From Pseudanabaena sp. PCC 7367 (GTDB lineage: Bacteria; Cyanobacteriota; Cyanobacteriia; Pseudanabaenales; Pseudanabaenaceae): a stretch of 64,000 bases of DNA. Positions 34,754-46,437 of this stretch are shown in pieces. Position numbers and translations under genes: made by a program. Positions within the stretch are counted from its first letter, which is position 1; each line of letters starts with the position of its first letter. Below the pieces are notes generated by a model. The model saw only the letters and a program-made list of their open reading frames with translations. It was not told the DNA's origin and did no database searches. Location of the stretch: the NCBI RefSeq assembly GCF_000317065.1, contig NC_019701.1, forward strand, positions 3,916,001 through 3,980,000, in the 5' to 3' direction.

Positions 34754-35598
34754 GCAGATTGTATTTGTATAACTCCTGGCTAGTCTACTAAGTTAAATAA
34801 ATTGAATTTATGTCGCTGACAACTACTACTATTACTACATCAAACCTAATTTCGTCTCAATCGATCGCAATTTTAAATAATTCACGCGCAGTTAAGTTAA
34901 GCTCTGACGATCGACTAACTAATTGAATTAACCAAATTGAGTTTGGATTAAGCGATCGCTCCTCCTCCTCCTCCTACATGACTGTTACATATAGAGTGAC
35001 ATGAGTTTGAGCGAATTCGAGCCGTTTGAGCAAAATATTAAAGCTTGTAGTTATCAGCTAGTTTGTGGTGTGATCGCGCAATTCATCGCATCGCTGCATC
35101 AAAATGCGTTAGAAAATAGATTAGATCAACAAATCAAACTGAAATAAACAGTAATGGGAGCAGACGCAATTAGAGCTAAAGTGCTTACCGATTAACTATC
35201 TTGATTAGAATGGCAAGCTCAACACCTATGAGTCCAGCTCAGATTGAACTATTCTACACATTTTGTCCTATAAATTTTGGCGATGGCAATGGATTAATAT
35301 TCTCAACTGTCCTTGCAGCCAACATAATTGATTAAAGATGAATATCAATTACCAATTACTGCTCTAGGAAACATGGCGATCGCACTCGATCAAATAACCA
35401 CCCCTCACCTGGCACCAAGTTTAGTTAAGCTTAACCAATAACCAAAGTTCAGCGCATATTCGATCAGACCAAATAATCAAACCGAATAATTTGTGAGCCT
35501 AAATCTATGGCTGCTAGGCTTGACTAAATAACTTGACATAAATTTGACTTCAGACTAATAACTTGACCTAAATTTGACTTCATCCTAAGCATTCCAAC
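34754..35598. other. 845-base gene-free stretch between aroB and infC
   Basis: No coding frame, tRNA or other known RNA is recognisable. It contains a (CCT)5 microsatellite at 34961-34975 and a 30-bp imperfect tandem repeat at 35528-35587. On the infC-sense strand the microsatellite reads as GGAGG repeats, resembling Shine-Dalgarno sequence, but no start codon lies in range. A long infC leader or a small RNA is possible. Confidence 0.4.
35528..35587. repeat. 30-bp imperfect tandem repeat
   Basis: Two copies (35528-35557, 35558-35587) of a unit beginning ATAACTTGAC and containing AAATTTGACTTCA, with three mismatches. It lies just beyond the aroB stop. Confidence 0.75.
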
Positions 35599-36744
35599 TT
35601 ATGGTGTCAAGCTTTGTTGTAAAACTTTGATGACCAGTTCTGCGCTGACCCGATCGCTGATTTGGGTATGGCCGATCGCGGTGGGCAAAATAAACCGAAC
35701 CTTGCCATGTTCCACCTTCTTATCATGACTCAATGCGGTCACAATTTGATTCAAGTCAGTATTAGGTGGCAACTTGTGGGGTAATTTGGCCTTAGTAATT
35801 AATTCTAGCTGGCGATCTTGACTCTCTTGATCCCATAAGCCCATCGCCACGGCGATCGCCCCAGCGGCAATCATCCCCAACGCCACGGCCTCGCCATGAT
35901 TAAATAGCCGATAATTGGTCACCATTTCGATCGCATGACCGACGGTATGGCCATAATTGAGGATCGCCCTGAGGCCACCTTCTTTTTCATCCTTGGCGAC
36001 AACTTCGGCCTTGGCTTTGGCGCAGCGATATAAAATTGTGTCCAGCAAATTTGCATCCACATACCGAAACTGATCGAGGCGCTTGGCTTGGCTCAAAATC
36101 TCGAATAATTCAGCATCCCAGATCACACCATATTTAATTACCTCAGCGATCGCGGCGCGAAATTCTCGGCTCGGCAAGGTACTTAGCACCTGGGGATCAA
36201 TCCACACCAGACGGGGTTGATAGAATGCGCCGATCAGGTTTTTGCCCTGGGGATGATTTACGCCGGTTTTTCCACCAATGGCGGCATCGACCATTGCTAG
36301 CAGACTGGTGGGTACTTGCACAAAATTGATACCCCGCAACCAGGTAGCGGCAGCAAACCCAGCCATATCACCAATTACACCACCCCCCAGCGCCACGATC
36401 GTGGAGTTGCGCTCTAGATGATTGGCATAGGCAGCATCGTGAATTTTATAGAGCCATTTGGTGGTTTTATAACGTTCTCCGGCCGGAATCACAAAATGAT
36501 TGGCGGCAAATCCAGCTTGTGCCAGGGAGCTTAACACCCGATCGCCATAGTAATCAAGAATCTTGGGATTCGATACCACCAGGACTTTGTTGCTTTTTTG
36601 ACCTAGCTGCAATTGCGCCATTTGCGATCCCAGGTCAGCCAGGATGCCAGGGGCGATCGTAATCTGGTAGTTCTTATTCTTGGTGGCAGCGGGCTCAAAT
36701 TCAACATTAATGATCGCGGGTTGACTGGACATTGAACTGGGCAT
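35599..36744 (-). CDS. aroB: 3-dehydroquinate synthase
   Basis: AroB converts DAHP to 3-dehydroquinate, the second step of the shikimate pathway, using NAD and a divalent metal. The 381-residue protein has the NAD-binding [66 protein letters not shown] with the metal-ligand Glu, and [12 protein letters not shown] and [10 protein letters not shown] with metal-ligand His residues. Start ATG 36744, or ATG 36732 (MSSQPAI). Confidence 0.97.
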   Translation of the reverse strand: MPSSMSSQPAIINVEFEPAATKNKNYQITIAPGILADLGSQMAQLQLGQKSNKVLVVSNPKILDYYGDRVLSSLAQAGFAANHFVIPAGERYKTTKWLYKIHDAAYANHLERNSTIVALGGGVIGDMAGFAAATWLRGINFVQVPTSLLAMVDAAIGGKTGVNHPQGKNLIGAFYQPRLVWIDPQVLSTLPSREFRAAIAEVIKYGVIWDAELFEILSQAKRLDQFRYVDANLLDTILYRCAKAKAEVVAKDEKEGGLRAILNYGHTVGHAIEMVTNYRLFNHGEAVALGMIAAGAIAVAMGLWDQESQDRQLELITKAKLPHKLPPNTDLNQIVTALSHDKKVEHGKVRFILPTAIGHTQISDRVSAELVIKVLQQSLTP

Positions 36745-37046
36745 TGATTTGTATCTGCTGGGTTTATGAATATTATTTAGTTAACTATTATTAGCTAACA
36801 ACGGGTGAATTCATTGATCAAAGCAATGCATATGTCCTTGATCGTTTTTTAAGCAATCCTTCAAGCAATTTTATGTACTAAATATCCTTTCCCTTCTATA
36901 AGATGCAAAGCATCACAATTGAAACCAATAGTGAAACCAATAGATTTAAAGCCTGATAAAATTCGTCAGCACAAGTTAGGCATAGCAGGAAATTGCCAAC
37001 ACTTGTAAATACCTAACACTTGTAAATACATAGTATATAACTTTAA
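36745..37046. repeat. Intergenic with 17-bp tandem repeat
   Basis: No gene is seen in these 302 bases. AACACTTGTAAATAC plus two bases is duplicated in tandem at 36998-37014 and 37015-37031, differing at one base, directly beyond the tRNA 3' end. Confidence 0.6.
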
Positions 37047-37117
37047 AGCGGGCGACCAGAATCGAACTGGCACTATCTGCTTGGAAGGCAGGAGTTCTAC
37101 CACTAAACTACGCCCGC
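37047..37117 (-). tRNA. tRNA-Gly (anticodon UCC)
   Basis: On the minus strand the acceptor stem GCGGGCG pairs with CGCCCGC and leaves discriminator T. The D arm is GTTTAGTGGTAGAAC, the anticodon loop CTTCCAA gives UCC, and the T arm GCCAGTTCGATTCTGGT is intact. The length is 71 nucleotides, usual for glycine tRNA. The CCA end is not encoded. The first pair of the anticodon stem is C-A. Confidence 0.93.
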
Positions 37118-37621
37118 GAAATATTGCGGCTGGGATGATTGACTTTGCCAATAGCTAAAGGATAAACCACTTAAACTAAATAGAGCCGCTCCCCATCACC
37201 TCTAGCCGTAACTGCGAATGATAAGTTTAACACAAAAGCCAAAAACTACCCAGCGCGATCGGTACTATTCATGCCTAAGCAGTCTTTTGCCGAAGATATT
37301 GGAGTTAGAAGATATTGGAGTTAGAAGATATTGGGATTAAAAGTATTAGTATGATCTGTCCCTCCCTAAGATTATGATCTGTTCCTAAGATCAACAGGCT
37401 ACTAATGGCCAACCACAAAAACCATGCTCAGTATCGCTCCGATCGGGTAGACACATGGTTCTGGACTGCAATTTCTCAGATTCAATTCAAATTATTTAGA
37501 TAAATGGCTTAAATATAATTTAGAGCACAATTAATAATTAAGCCCTGAAGTAAAGTAGTCTGCCCTTGACGACACATAGAACATCAACCGAGAATTTGAG
37601 CAGGGGAAAAATCATGGAGCA
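37118..37621. repeat. Intergenic with threefold 16-bp repeat
   Basis: No gene is seen in these 504 bases. A 16-bp unit GAAGATATTGGAGTTA occurs at 37292-37307 and 37308-37323 exactly and at 37324-37339 with two changes. The promoter of the tRNA (leftward) and of the kinase gene (rightward) should lie here. GGAG at 37615-37618 precedes the kinase. Confidence 0.55.
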
Positions 37622-40555
37622 ATGCGATCGCAGATGAGTAAATATAAATTACTGATCGTTGATGATGAAATTAATAACCTGGACATGCTGGAGCGGATCT
37701 TTCGGCGTGAATATCAGGTATTAAAGGCATTAAATGGTGCAGAGGCTTTATCTTTGCTGGAGCAGGAAGGCGAGGTAGCTGTAATCATCTGCGATCAACA
37801 GATGCCACAGATGACTGGTACTCAGCTTTTAACGCAGATTGCGGCTAGCTATCCCGACACAATTCGGATCATTCTCACCGCTTACACTGATGCCGCTGAT
37901 ATGGTGACGGCGATCAATACCTGCCAAGTATTTAAATATTTAACCAAACCCTACGAAAGCAAAGAATTAACTAGCATTGTCGAGCAAGCGATCGCTGCCT
38001 ATGAGCTAGTCAAAAATCGCACTCAGTCTCTACTTCAAGATTTACATTCTGCCGAGGAAAAATATCGTAGCATTTTTGAAAACTCGGTAGAGGGGATTTT
38101 CCAAACCACGATCGATGGCCAGTACATCACGGCTAACCCAATGCTAGCCCGCATCTATGGCTATGATTCGCCCAGCGATTTGATGGCTAATATTACTAAC
38201 ATCAGGGAGCAACTCTATGTGGTAAAGGATCGCCGTCGGGAATTTGTGCGCTTAATGCATCAGCATGATACAGTTTCTGGGTTTGAATCCCAAATCTATC
38301 GCCGCGATGGTAGCAAAATCTGGATTTCCGAAAATGTCAGGGCAATGCGGGATGAAGCTGGTAATTTGATCAGGTTTGAGGGCACAGTTCAGGATATTAC
38401 CCAGCAAAAACGAGCCGAGGATGAGGTTAAGCTGCTGCAAACCATTACGCTGGATATCAGCACCGCAGAAGATTTTAATGCAGCTTTACATATTGCCCTG
38501 CGTGATATTTGTAGTTTTACGGAATGGGAATTGGGAGAAGCCTGGATTCCCGATCGAGATTATCGAGTTTTGCAATATAGCTCAGCCCTATATACCTCGA
38601 TCAATCCAGATTTGTCAGCAAAATTTGTGCAGTTTAGCCGCGATATGACTTTTTCCTACAATGTCGGGATGCCAGGTAGAGTGTGGGCCAAGCAAAAGCC
38701 AGAATGGATCTGGGACTTACCCGTGAAATCAGGGAAAGAGTTTCCGCGCAGGCAAATTGCACTGGAATGCGGTCTCAAGGGCTGTTTGGGTATTCCCATC
38801 ATTGCGGTCGATCGGGTCGTGGCGATCATGGCATTTTTCATGAGTGATCCCGATGAGGAAGATCAACGGCTATTGGATCTGGTCAATGCGATCGCTACTC
38901 AGCTAGGGGGGCTAATGCAGCGTCGCCGCAGCGAAGAGGAACTAAAGCGGCTCAATGAGGAGCTATCCCAGGCCAGAGACCAGGCATTGGAAGCAAACCG
39001 CGCCAAGAGCGCCTTCGTTGCCAATATGAGCCATGAGCTACGCACGCCCTTGAATGCGATTATTGGCTACAGCGAAATGCTGCAAGAGGATTGCGAGGAT
39101 CTCGGTGAAGAGGAAATGGTAGATGATCTGCTCAAGATCTATGATGCTGGGAAACATCTGCTGGAGCTAATTAACGACATCCTGGATCTATCTAAGATCG
39201 AAGCAGGCAAGATGGAAATGTTTCTAGAAACCTTTAATGTCTATGACCTGGTAGATAATGTGGCCGCCACAATCCGACCATTGGTAGAAAGAAATAATAA
39301 CCACTTGTTGATTAATTGCGATCGCCAGATTGGGATTATGTATGCTGATGTTACTAAGCTGCGGCAATCCCTGTTTAATTTGCTTAGTAACGCCTGTAAA
39401 TTCACCGAAAACGGCCAAATCAATCTGAATGTATTTGCATACCAAGAAGATGACCATCGGTGGATCAAGTTCCAGGTGGTTGATACTGGCATTGGCATCA
39501 GCATCGACAAAATCGGCAAGCTTTTTCAGGCTTTCACCCAGGTGGACAGCTCCACTACCCGTAAATATGGTGGCACTGGACTAGGTTTGGCCATCAGTCA
39601 GCGCTTTTGCCGGATGATGGGTGGAGATATCATGGTGGAAAGCGATTTAGACCAGGGTTCAACTTTTACAATCGTCTTGCCGCTTGATCCGCGCAAAGCA
39701 AAGCCTTTAGTGCCTCCTCCCCCTGCTGCTCATATTGATCCAGAGTCAGGAGAGCAGGAGCTACCCACCGATTGCCCCAGGATCCTAGTGATCGATGATG
39801 ATCCCACAGTCCATGATTTGATGAAGCGTTTTTTGCAGAAAAAGGGCTTTTATACAATCTCAGCAGTGACAGCCGAGGAGGGAATCAATAAGGCCAAACG
39901 ATTCAAACCAAATGCGATCACCCTGGATGTGATGATGCCGCATATGGATGGATGGGCAACCCTCACTGCCCTAAAAGCCGATCCAAGTACAGCTTCGATT
40001 CCAATTATTATGCTAACGATGGTGAGTGATAAGAGCATGGGATATGCCCTGGGAGCTTCGGATTATTTAACCAAGCCGATCAATCGTGATTTACTTGTAG
40101 CCACTTTGAATAAATACCGTCATGGTAGTTTGAGTGATGCTGAAGAGGAAATTGCTGCTGGTATTCTACCTTCACTCGAAGAATTAACCGTGTTAATAGT
40201 TGACGATGAACCTGATATCCGTGAGATTTTTCGACGGATTCTAAACAAGGAAAACTGCCAGGTGCTGGAGGCCGAGAACGGTCAAGTAGCCCTCGACGTA
40301 ATCGATCAACAAACTCCAGATCTGATTATTCTAGATTTGATGATGCCAGAGATGGATGGATTCCAGTTTATTGATACACTCCGAGCCCAATGTCGTTGGC
40401 CTGCGATCCCAATTCTTGTTACCACGGCTAAGGAGATCACCGAAGACGATCGGCAGAAGTTGAATGGTTCAGTGCGCAAGGTTTTGCAAAAAGGAGCCTA
40501 TAGTCGGCAGGAGTTACTTGATGAAATTATGCGGATCTTAGATATGAATAATTAG
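37622..40555 (+). CDS. Hybrid histidine kinase: REC-PAS-GAF-HisKA-HATPase-REC-REC
   Basis: A 977-residue soluble signalling protein. The N-terminal receiver has phosphoacceptor Asp58 (IICDQQMPQMTG). A PAS domain covers about 145-262, a GAF domain about 275-430 and a coiled coil about 435-465. HisKA has His471 in NMSHELRTPLNAIIGYSEML; HATPase spans about 575-695 with DTGIGIS and GGTGLGLAIS. Two more receivers follow with Asp769 (TLDVMMPHMDG) and Asp905 (ILDLMMPEMDG). There are no transmembrane segments. All catalytic residues look intact. The RpfG/RegA-like first receiver suggests input from another kinase. No output regulator is adjacent. ATG 37622 and ATG 37634 are both possible starts. Confidence 0.92.
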   Translation: MRSQMSKYKLLIVDDEINNLDMLERIFRREYQVLKALNGAEALSLLEQEGEVAVIICDQQMPQMTGTQLLTQIAASYPDTIRIILTAYTDAADMVTAINTCQVFKYLTKPYESKELTSIVEQAIAAYELVKNRTQSLLQDLHSAEEKYRSIFENSVEGIFQTTIDGQYITANPMLARIYGYDSPSDLMANITNIREQLYVVKDRRREFVRLMHQHDTVSGFESQIYRRDGSKIWISENVRAMRDEAGNLIRFEGTVQDITQQKRAEDEVKLLQTITLDISTAEDFNAALHIALRDICSFTEWELGEAWIPDRDYRVLQYSSALYTSINPDLSAKFVQFSRDMTFSYNVGMPGRVWAKQKPEWIWDLPVKSGKEFPRRQIALECGLKGCLGIPIIAVDRVVAIMAFFMSDPDEEDQRLLDLVNAIATQLGGLMQRRRSEEELKRLNEELSQARDQALEANRAKSAFVANMSHELRTPLNAIIGYSEMLQEDCEDLGEEEMVDDLLKIYDAGKHLLELINDILDLSKIEAGKMEMFLETFNVYDLVDNVAATIRPLVERNNNHLLINCDRQIGIMYADVTKLRQSLFNLLSNACKFTENGQINLNVFAYQEDDHRWIKFQVVDTGIGISIDKIGKLFQAFTQVDSSTTRKYGGTGLGLAISQRFCRMMGGDIMVESDLDQGSTFTIVLPLDPRKAKPLVPPPPAAHIDPESGEQELPTDCPRILVIDDDPTVHDLMKRFLQKKGFYTISAVTAEEGINKAKRFKPNAITLDVMMPHMDGWATLTALKADPSTASIPIIMLTMVSDKSMGYALGASDYLTKPINRDLLVATLNKYRHGSLSDAEEEIAAGILPSLEELTVLIVDDEPDIREIFRRILNKENCQVLEAENGQVALDVIDQQTPDLIILDLMMPEMDGFQFIDTLRAQCRWPAIPILVTTAKEITEDDRQKLNGSVRKVLQKGAYSRQELLDEIMRILDMNN

Positions 40556-40580
40556 GTATTGAAAAATTAGGTATTGAAGA
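40551..40580. repeat. 15-bp tandem repeat over the kinase stop codon
   Basis: ATTAGGTATTGAAAA and ATTAGGTATTGAAGA lie in tandem at 40551-40565 and 40566-40580. The first copy contains the kinase stop codon. Confidence 0.75.
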
Positions 40581-40760
40581 ATAGGCATAGCTGAACAAAG
40601 GCTTAGTAACTTTTTGGCTATGATTGAATACCGTACCTAATCATGACTGATCATTAATCTACTTAAACTCTGGGTTGGTTAATGTGATTAATATAGATTT
40701 CAGAGACTGATGTTTAATTGATAGTTTTAATCTTCATCTGCGATCGAACCTACCTATCCT

Positions 40761-42764
<2,004 letters not shown>

Positions 42765-42784
42765 GATTGTTCTAAATATTTTCG

Positions 42785-43915
42785 GTGGTACAACTTGAGC
42801 CCATCAATGGCAATGCTCAAAAGCTAATGGAAACACCAGATAAAAATGCCCAATTAAGCCGAGTGGTGCTAAAAGGATTTAAGTCGATCGCTGAATGCGA
42901 TATTGAACTTAAGCCTCTCAATGTGCTGATCGGTTGCAATGGTGCTGGTAAATCTAACTTCATTAGCTTTTTCAAGATGATTCAGCAATTGCTGGACAAG
43001 AATTTACAACGCTTTGTGGGTCAGGAAGGTGGGCCTGATTCAATTTTACATTTCGGTCGCAAAACAACCGAGATTCTTGAGGTAGGCCTATATTTTGGAA
43101 TGCGTCAATACAAAGCTGCATTCATGCCGACCAAAGATAATCGTTTAATGATTGGAGAAGAAATACTTATAGCATTTGATAATCTGGCTGGCAGCAGCAA
43201 AGGTAAATTTGAGACGGTTATGGGGCAGACGAAAGGAACCGCTGATTATTATGTACTGTCTGGCATGAAGGGCTGGTGGATTTTTCACTTCCACGACACC
43301 AGTGACAGCGCAACAGTTAAACAACTACACCCAATCAACGACAATATTTATTTACGTCCCGATGCCAGCAATCTGGCCGCGTTTCTTTATTTACTAAAAG
43401 AGCAGTATCGAGATAACTACGATCGCATCGTTAAAACAATTCGCCTGGTTGCCCCTTTCTTTGGCGATTTCATCCTGCGGCCATCACCCCTTAACCAGGA
43501 TAATATTCAACTGGAATGGCAAGAACTAGGCCAGGATATCCCTTTTAAAGCCCACCATTTGTCTGATGGTACGTTGCGGTTCATTTGCCTTGCCACGTTG
43601 TTGCTGCAACCAAAATCCTTACAGCCAGAAACCATCTTGATCGATGAGCCAGAATTGGGACTACATCCCTATGCAATTAACGTCCTGGCATCATTGATCA
43701 GGTTGGCATCGTTGGAAAAGCAGCTAATTGTTTCTACTCAATCGATCGAGCTTTTGAATAATTTTGAGCCAGAAGATGTGATCGTAGTCGATCGTGACCA
43801 GGGCAAATCAACTCTAAACCGTCTTTCTAGTTCAAAACTTCAGGAGTGGTTAGATGAATACACCTTGGGTGAGCTATGGCAAAAGAACCTGTTCGGGGGT
43901 ACACCTGCCAGATGA
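42785..43915 (+). CDS. AAA ATPase (AAA_21/OLD-RecF-like), partner of DUF4276 protein
   Basis: A 376-residue ABC-class ATPase of the OLD/RecF type. VVLKGFKSIAECDIELKPLNVLIGCNGAGKSN gives Walker A at 50-57; the signature-like HHLSDGTLRF is at 257-266; Walker B ILIDEPELGLHP is at 284-295; the H-loop region is IVSTQS (315-320). There is no long coiled coil. The next gene starts within its stop codon. Such ATPases paired with a TOPRIM-like protein occur in anti-phage systems such as PARIS and OLD; this exact pairing is an inference. Start is GTG 42785 or, equally possible, ATG 42827. No full HIP1 octamer is seen, unlike flanking genes. Confidence 0.85.
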   Translation: MVQLEPINGNAQKLMETPDKNAQLSRVVLKGFKSIAECDIELKPLNVLIGCNGAGKSNFISFFKMIQQLLDKNLQRFVGQEGGPDSILHFGRKTTEILEVGLYFGMRQYKAAFMPTKDNRLMIGEEILIAFDNLAGSSKGKFETVMGQTKGTADYYVLSGMKGWWIFHFHDTSDSATVKQLHPINDNIYLRPDASNLAAFLYLLKEQYRDNYDRIVKTIRLVAPFFGDFILRPSPLNQDNIQLEWQELGQDIPFKAHHLSDGTLRFICLATLLLQPKSLQPETILIDEPELGLHPYAINVLASLIRLASLEKQLIVSTQSIELLNNFEPEDVIVVDRDQGKSTLNRLSSSKLQEWLDEYTLGELWQKNLFGGTPAR

Positions 43916-44556
43916 GCAATGTTTACATACTTGTTGAGGGGCAGACTGAGTTCATATTTATTAGTGAATTCCTGAGCGAGTTCTTTCGGGGAAAAAGTAT
44001 ATATCTGTTTCCCATCGTGACTAGAACTAGTAAGACGGCAAAGGGCGGTATAGTCATATATTCTCAGGTAAAGCCTCAATTAGAACAACTATGCAAAGAA
44101 CACCCGAATGAATTTGTCACAACAATGATTGATTTATATGGGTTGCCCAATGATTTTCCTGGTAAGGATTCCTTGCCAAATATTACTGATCCATACCAAA
44201 AGGTTGAGTATCTTGAACAAAGTTTGGCGAGCGATCTAAATTGTCCAAACTTTTACCCTAATATTATGCTGCATGAGTTTGAAACTCTACTTTTCAGCGA
44301 TCCTAAGGCTTTCAGGAGTTGGTTTAATGATGAAGTGGTCAATCGCATAGAAGTTATTAGCCGCAACTTTGAAACTCCTGAGCATATTAACGATGGTGTA
44401 ACTACTGCGCCTTCAAAGAGAATCATCCAATGCTGCAAAGGCTATGACAAGATTCTGCATGGCTCAACAATATCCCTGGATATTGGTTTAGATACTATTC
44501 GTAACAAATGTAGGCATTTTGACGACTGGCTCAATAAACTGATGACATTGGTTTAG
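43912..44556 (+). CDS. DUF4276 family protein, TOPRIM-like
   Basis: A 214-residue protein. Its N-terminus VYILVEGQTEFIFISEFL carries the VEGxTE glutamate motif (residues 8-13) of TOPRIM-type nucleases; FVTTMIDLYGLPNDFPG includes Asp74, a candidate for the second acidic motif; NIMLHEFETLLFSDP is characteristic of DUF4276. The start ATG 43912 overlaps the ATPase stop (ATGA), indicating translational coupling; an in-frame ATG at 43876 is less likely. Nuclease activity is inferred from the fold resemblance only. AT-rich, HIP1-free DNA suggests recent acquisition with the ATPase. Confidence 0.82.
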   Translation: MSNVYILVEGQTEFIFISEFLSEFFRGKSIYLFPIVTRTSKTAKGGIVIYSQVKPQLEQLCKEHPNEFVTTMIDLYGLPNDFPGKDSLPNITDPYQKVEYLEQSLASDLNCPNFYPNIMLHEFETLLFSDPKAFRSWFNDEVVNRIEVISRNFETPEHINDGVTTAPSKRIIQCCKGYDKILHGSTISLDIGLDTIRNKCRHFDDWLNKLMTLV

Positions 44557-44725
44557 CCACCAATTCGCAGCAGAAAATTTTTTTAGGGCAGGTAAATCGC
44601 CTATGATCCAGGTATTAGACTTCTTGCCTAAATGCTAAATCTGAGGCTGAGAGATTAATCTCTCTGGAATATGAGGCGTTTGCAAGAGATCTATTGTCGA
44701 TCGTATCGATGGGGACTTTTATCCT

Positions 44726-45649
44726 ATGAGAGTAGTTATTACTGGCGCTACTGGTTTTATTGGCACCAGACTGGTGGAAAAATTACATGGGCGGGGCGAT
44801 CGCCTCACGCTGCTGGTGCGCGACCCAGACAAAGCCCAGCAGCAATTCCCAGCGGATGTTTTTACCAACCTGGCGATCGTGGCCTATACCCCGCTGCAAC
44901 TGGGCGAATGGACTAATGTATTTGGCGATTGTGATGGCGTGGTCAATTTAGCTGGAGCACCGATTTTTGGCCAACGCTGGAGCGATAAGGTAAAAAAAGC
45001 GATTCTGGAAAGTCGGCAAATTGGCACCAGACGAATTATTGAAGCGATCAAAACCAATCAACATAAACCGACAGTATTAGTTAATGGCTCGGCGATCGGT
45101 TTCTATGGCACCGATCCAGACAAAGAATTTGATGAATATAGCTTTTCTGGTGATGATTTTCTGGCCGAGGTTTGTAAAGCCTGGGAGGCAGAAGCAGATG
45201 TGGCCAGCGAACTGGGCTTGCGGGTGGTCAAGCTACGCACTGGCATTGTGATGGGGAATGGCGGCGCTTTAGCAAAACTGCTGCCTATTTTTCAGCTTGG
45301 GGCTGGTGGCAAGATTGGTAATGGCAAGCAATGGTTTTCCTGGATTCACCGCGACGATCTGGTCGATTTAATTATGCTAGCGCTGGACAATACCCAAATT
45401 ACTGGATCGCTAAATGGTACTGCCCCCAATCCAGTCACTAATGCTGAATTTACCAAAACCCTGGCCAAGGCCGTTGCCAAACCGGCGCTTTTACCAGTGC
45501 CAGCGATCGCCCTGCAAGTAATCCTGGGTGAGGCATCGATTTTAGTATTAGAAGGGCAAAAGGTTTTACCCAAGAAAGCGCTGCACAATAAGTTTTCTTT
45601 TACCTATCCTGAATTGGAGCCAGCTTTAATGGAGATTGTAGGCAAATAG
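44726..45649 (+). CDS. TIGR01777-type SDR epimerase
   Basis: An extended short-chain dehydrogenase-like protein of 307 residues. The NAD(P)-binding GATGFIGTRLVEKL is at residues 7-20; GVVNLAGAPIFGQRW, NGSAIGFYGTDPD, GGKIGNGKQWFSWIHRDDLVDLI and NGTAPNPVTNAEFTKTL are hallmarks of the TIGR01777 group (YfcH; SulA homologue in plants and cyanobacteria). A role in cell division or chloroplast division was proposed for some members, but the substrate is unknown. Start ATG 44726. Confidence 0.92.
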   Translation: MRVVITGATGFIGTRLVEKLHGRGDRLTLLVRDPDKAQQQFPADVFTNLAIVAYTPLQLGEWTNVFGDCDGVVNLAGAPIFGQRWSDKVKKAILESRQIGTRRIIEAIKTNQHKPTVLVNGSAIGFYGTDPDKEFDEYSFSGDDFLAEVCKAWEAEADVASELGLRVVKLRTGIVMGNGGALAKLLPIFQLGAGGKIGNGKQWFSWIHRDDLVDLIMLALDNTQITGSLNGTAPNPVTNAEFTKTLAKAVAKPALLPVPAIALQVILGEASILVLEGQKVLPKKALHNKFSFTYPELEPALMEIVGK

Positions 45650-45710
45650 TGGGTAGGAACAATCATTTCTCCTGCCCTGATCTAGGTGATCTAATTATTT
45701 GAATAGACCT

Positions 45711-46037
45711 ATGAGTAAACAAAAAAAGGTAGTTTATCGGGAGTTTGGCGACCCGGAACCAGAGTTTGTGGAGGAGGCGATCGATTTGCCACCGCAACAA
45801 CAAAACCTGAAGATCGAGGCTTCTCGCAAGGGGCGCAAGGGTAAAACCGTAACTGTGATCAGCGGGTTTCAAACTGATGCGGAAACGTTAGCTAAGTTGA
45901 CCAAGCAACTCAAAAATCAATGCGGTTCTGGCGGCACGCTCAAAGACCAGACGATCGAAATCCAGGGCGATCACAAACAAAAAATTTTACAGTTTTTAAC
46001 TAGTTTGGGTTACAAAGCAAAAATTAGCGGCGGTTAG
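45711..46037 (+). CDS. SUI1/YciH-type translation initiation factor homologue
   Basis: A 108-residue protein whose C-terminal 70 residues form a SUI1 domain: GRKGKTVTVISGFQTDAETLAKLTKQLKNQCGSGGTLKDQTIEIQGDHKQKILQFLTSLGYKAK. SUI1 is the eIF1 fold; the bacterial YciH protein influences start-codon fidelity. The N-terminus is polar with VVYREFGDPEP as in cyanobacterial members. I chose ATG 45711 over an upstream TTG at 45699. It follows the SDR gene by 61 bases. Confidence 0.93.
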   Translation: MSKQKKVVYREFGDPEPEFVEEAIDLPPQQQNLKIEASRKGRKGKTVTVISGFQTDAETLAKLTKQLKNQCGSGGTLKDQTIEIQGDHKQKILQFLTSLGYKAKISGG

Positions 46038-46079
46038 GTAATCAATCATGTTTTAAAATGCTGAGGCAATCATCGATCG

Positions 46080-46109
46080 CCTGCATTTAAATAACCTGCA
46101 TTTAAATAA
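46080..46109. repeat. 15-bp exact tandem repeat just before a start codon
   Basis: CCTGCATTTAAATAA occurs twice in tandem at 46080-46094 and 46095-46109. The next gene's ATG follows at 46111, so its 5' leader was probably rebuilt by this duplication. Confidence 0.75.
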
Positions 46110-46110
46110 A

Positions 46111-46437
46111 ATGTCTCTACGTGTAATTAATGATTTTGATGCCAGCTTTGAACTGGAGCCAGAAGCCAAGGCAACTTTATTTGAGCTTTTGAAAAATGAG
46201 GCTTTTCTAGCCCAAGTTGCTGAGCAAAGTAAATGCGATCGGCTGGAATTTAGTGAGCTCTTGTTTCAGCCTGTGCCCTATTCCACCAAAACTCCCAAGG
46301 GCATGTTGCCGGAATTTGAGCAATATCATGATGCGGATGATTATTTGATTATCAATGTGCCGCCGAATTTTATGTTCAAGGCCAAAATTTTCAAACCCAG
46401 CCGCCTTTGTGCGATCTACAGCAAGCTAGAAAACTAG
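46111..46437 (+). CDS. Small soluble protein of unknown function
   Basis: A 108-residue protein with an N-terminal helical part (LEPEAKATLFELLKNEAFLAQVAEQSKC) and a C-terminal part (PKGMLPEFEQYHDADDYLIINVPPNFMFKAKIF). No known domain or catalytic motif is recognised. It starts ATG 46111 with no Shine-Dalgarno sequence visible. It lies 73 bases after the SUI1 gene on the same strand. Confidence 0.65.
   Translation: MSLRVINDFDASFELEPEAKATLFELLKNEAFLAQVAEQSKCDRLEFSELLFQPVPYSTKTPKGMLPEFEQYHDADDYLIINVPPNFMFKAKIFKPSRLCAIYSKLEN

Noticed and set aside
36966-37151. 61-codon leftward frame
   Set aside because: It runs across the tRNA-Gly gene and has no family likeness.
37292-37339. Threefold 16-bp repeat as a possible CRISPR array
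   Set aside because: The units are directly adjacent with no spacers, so this is a simple tandem duplication.
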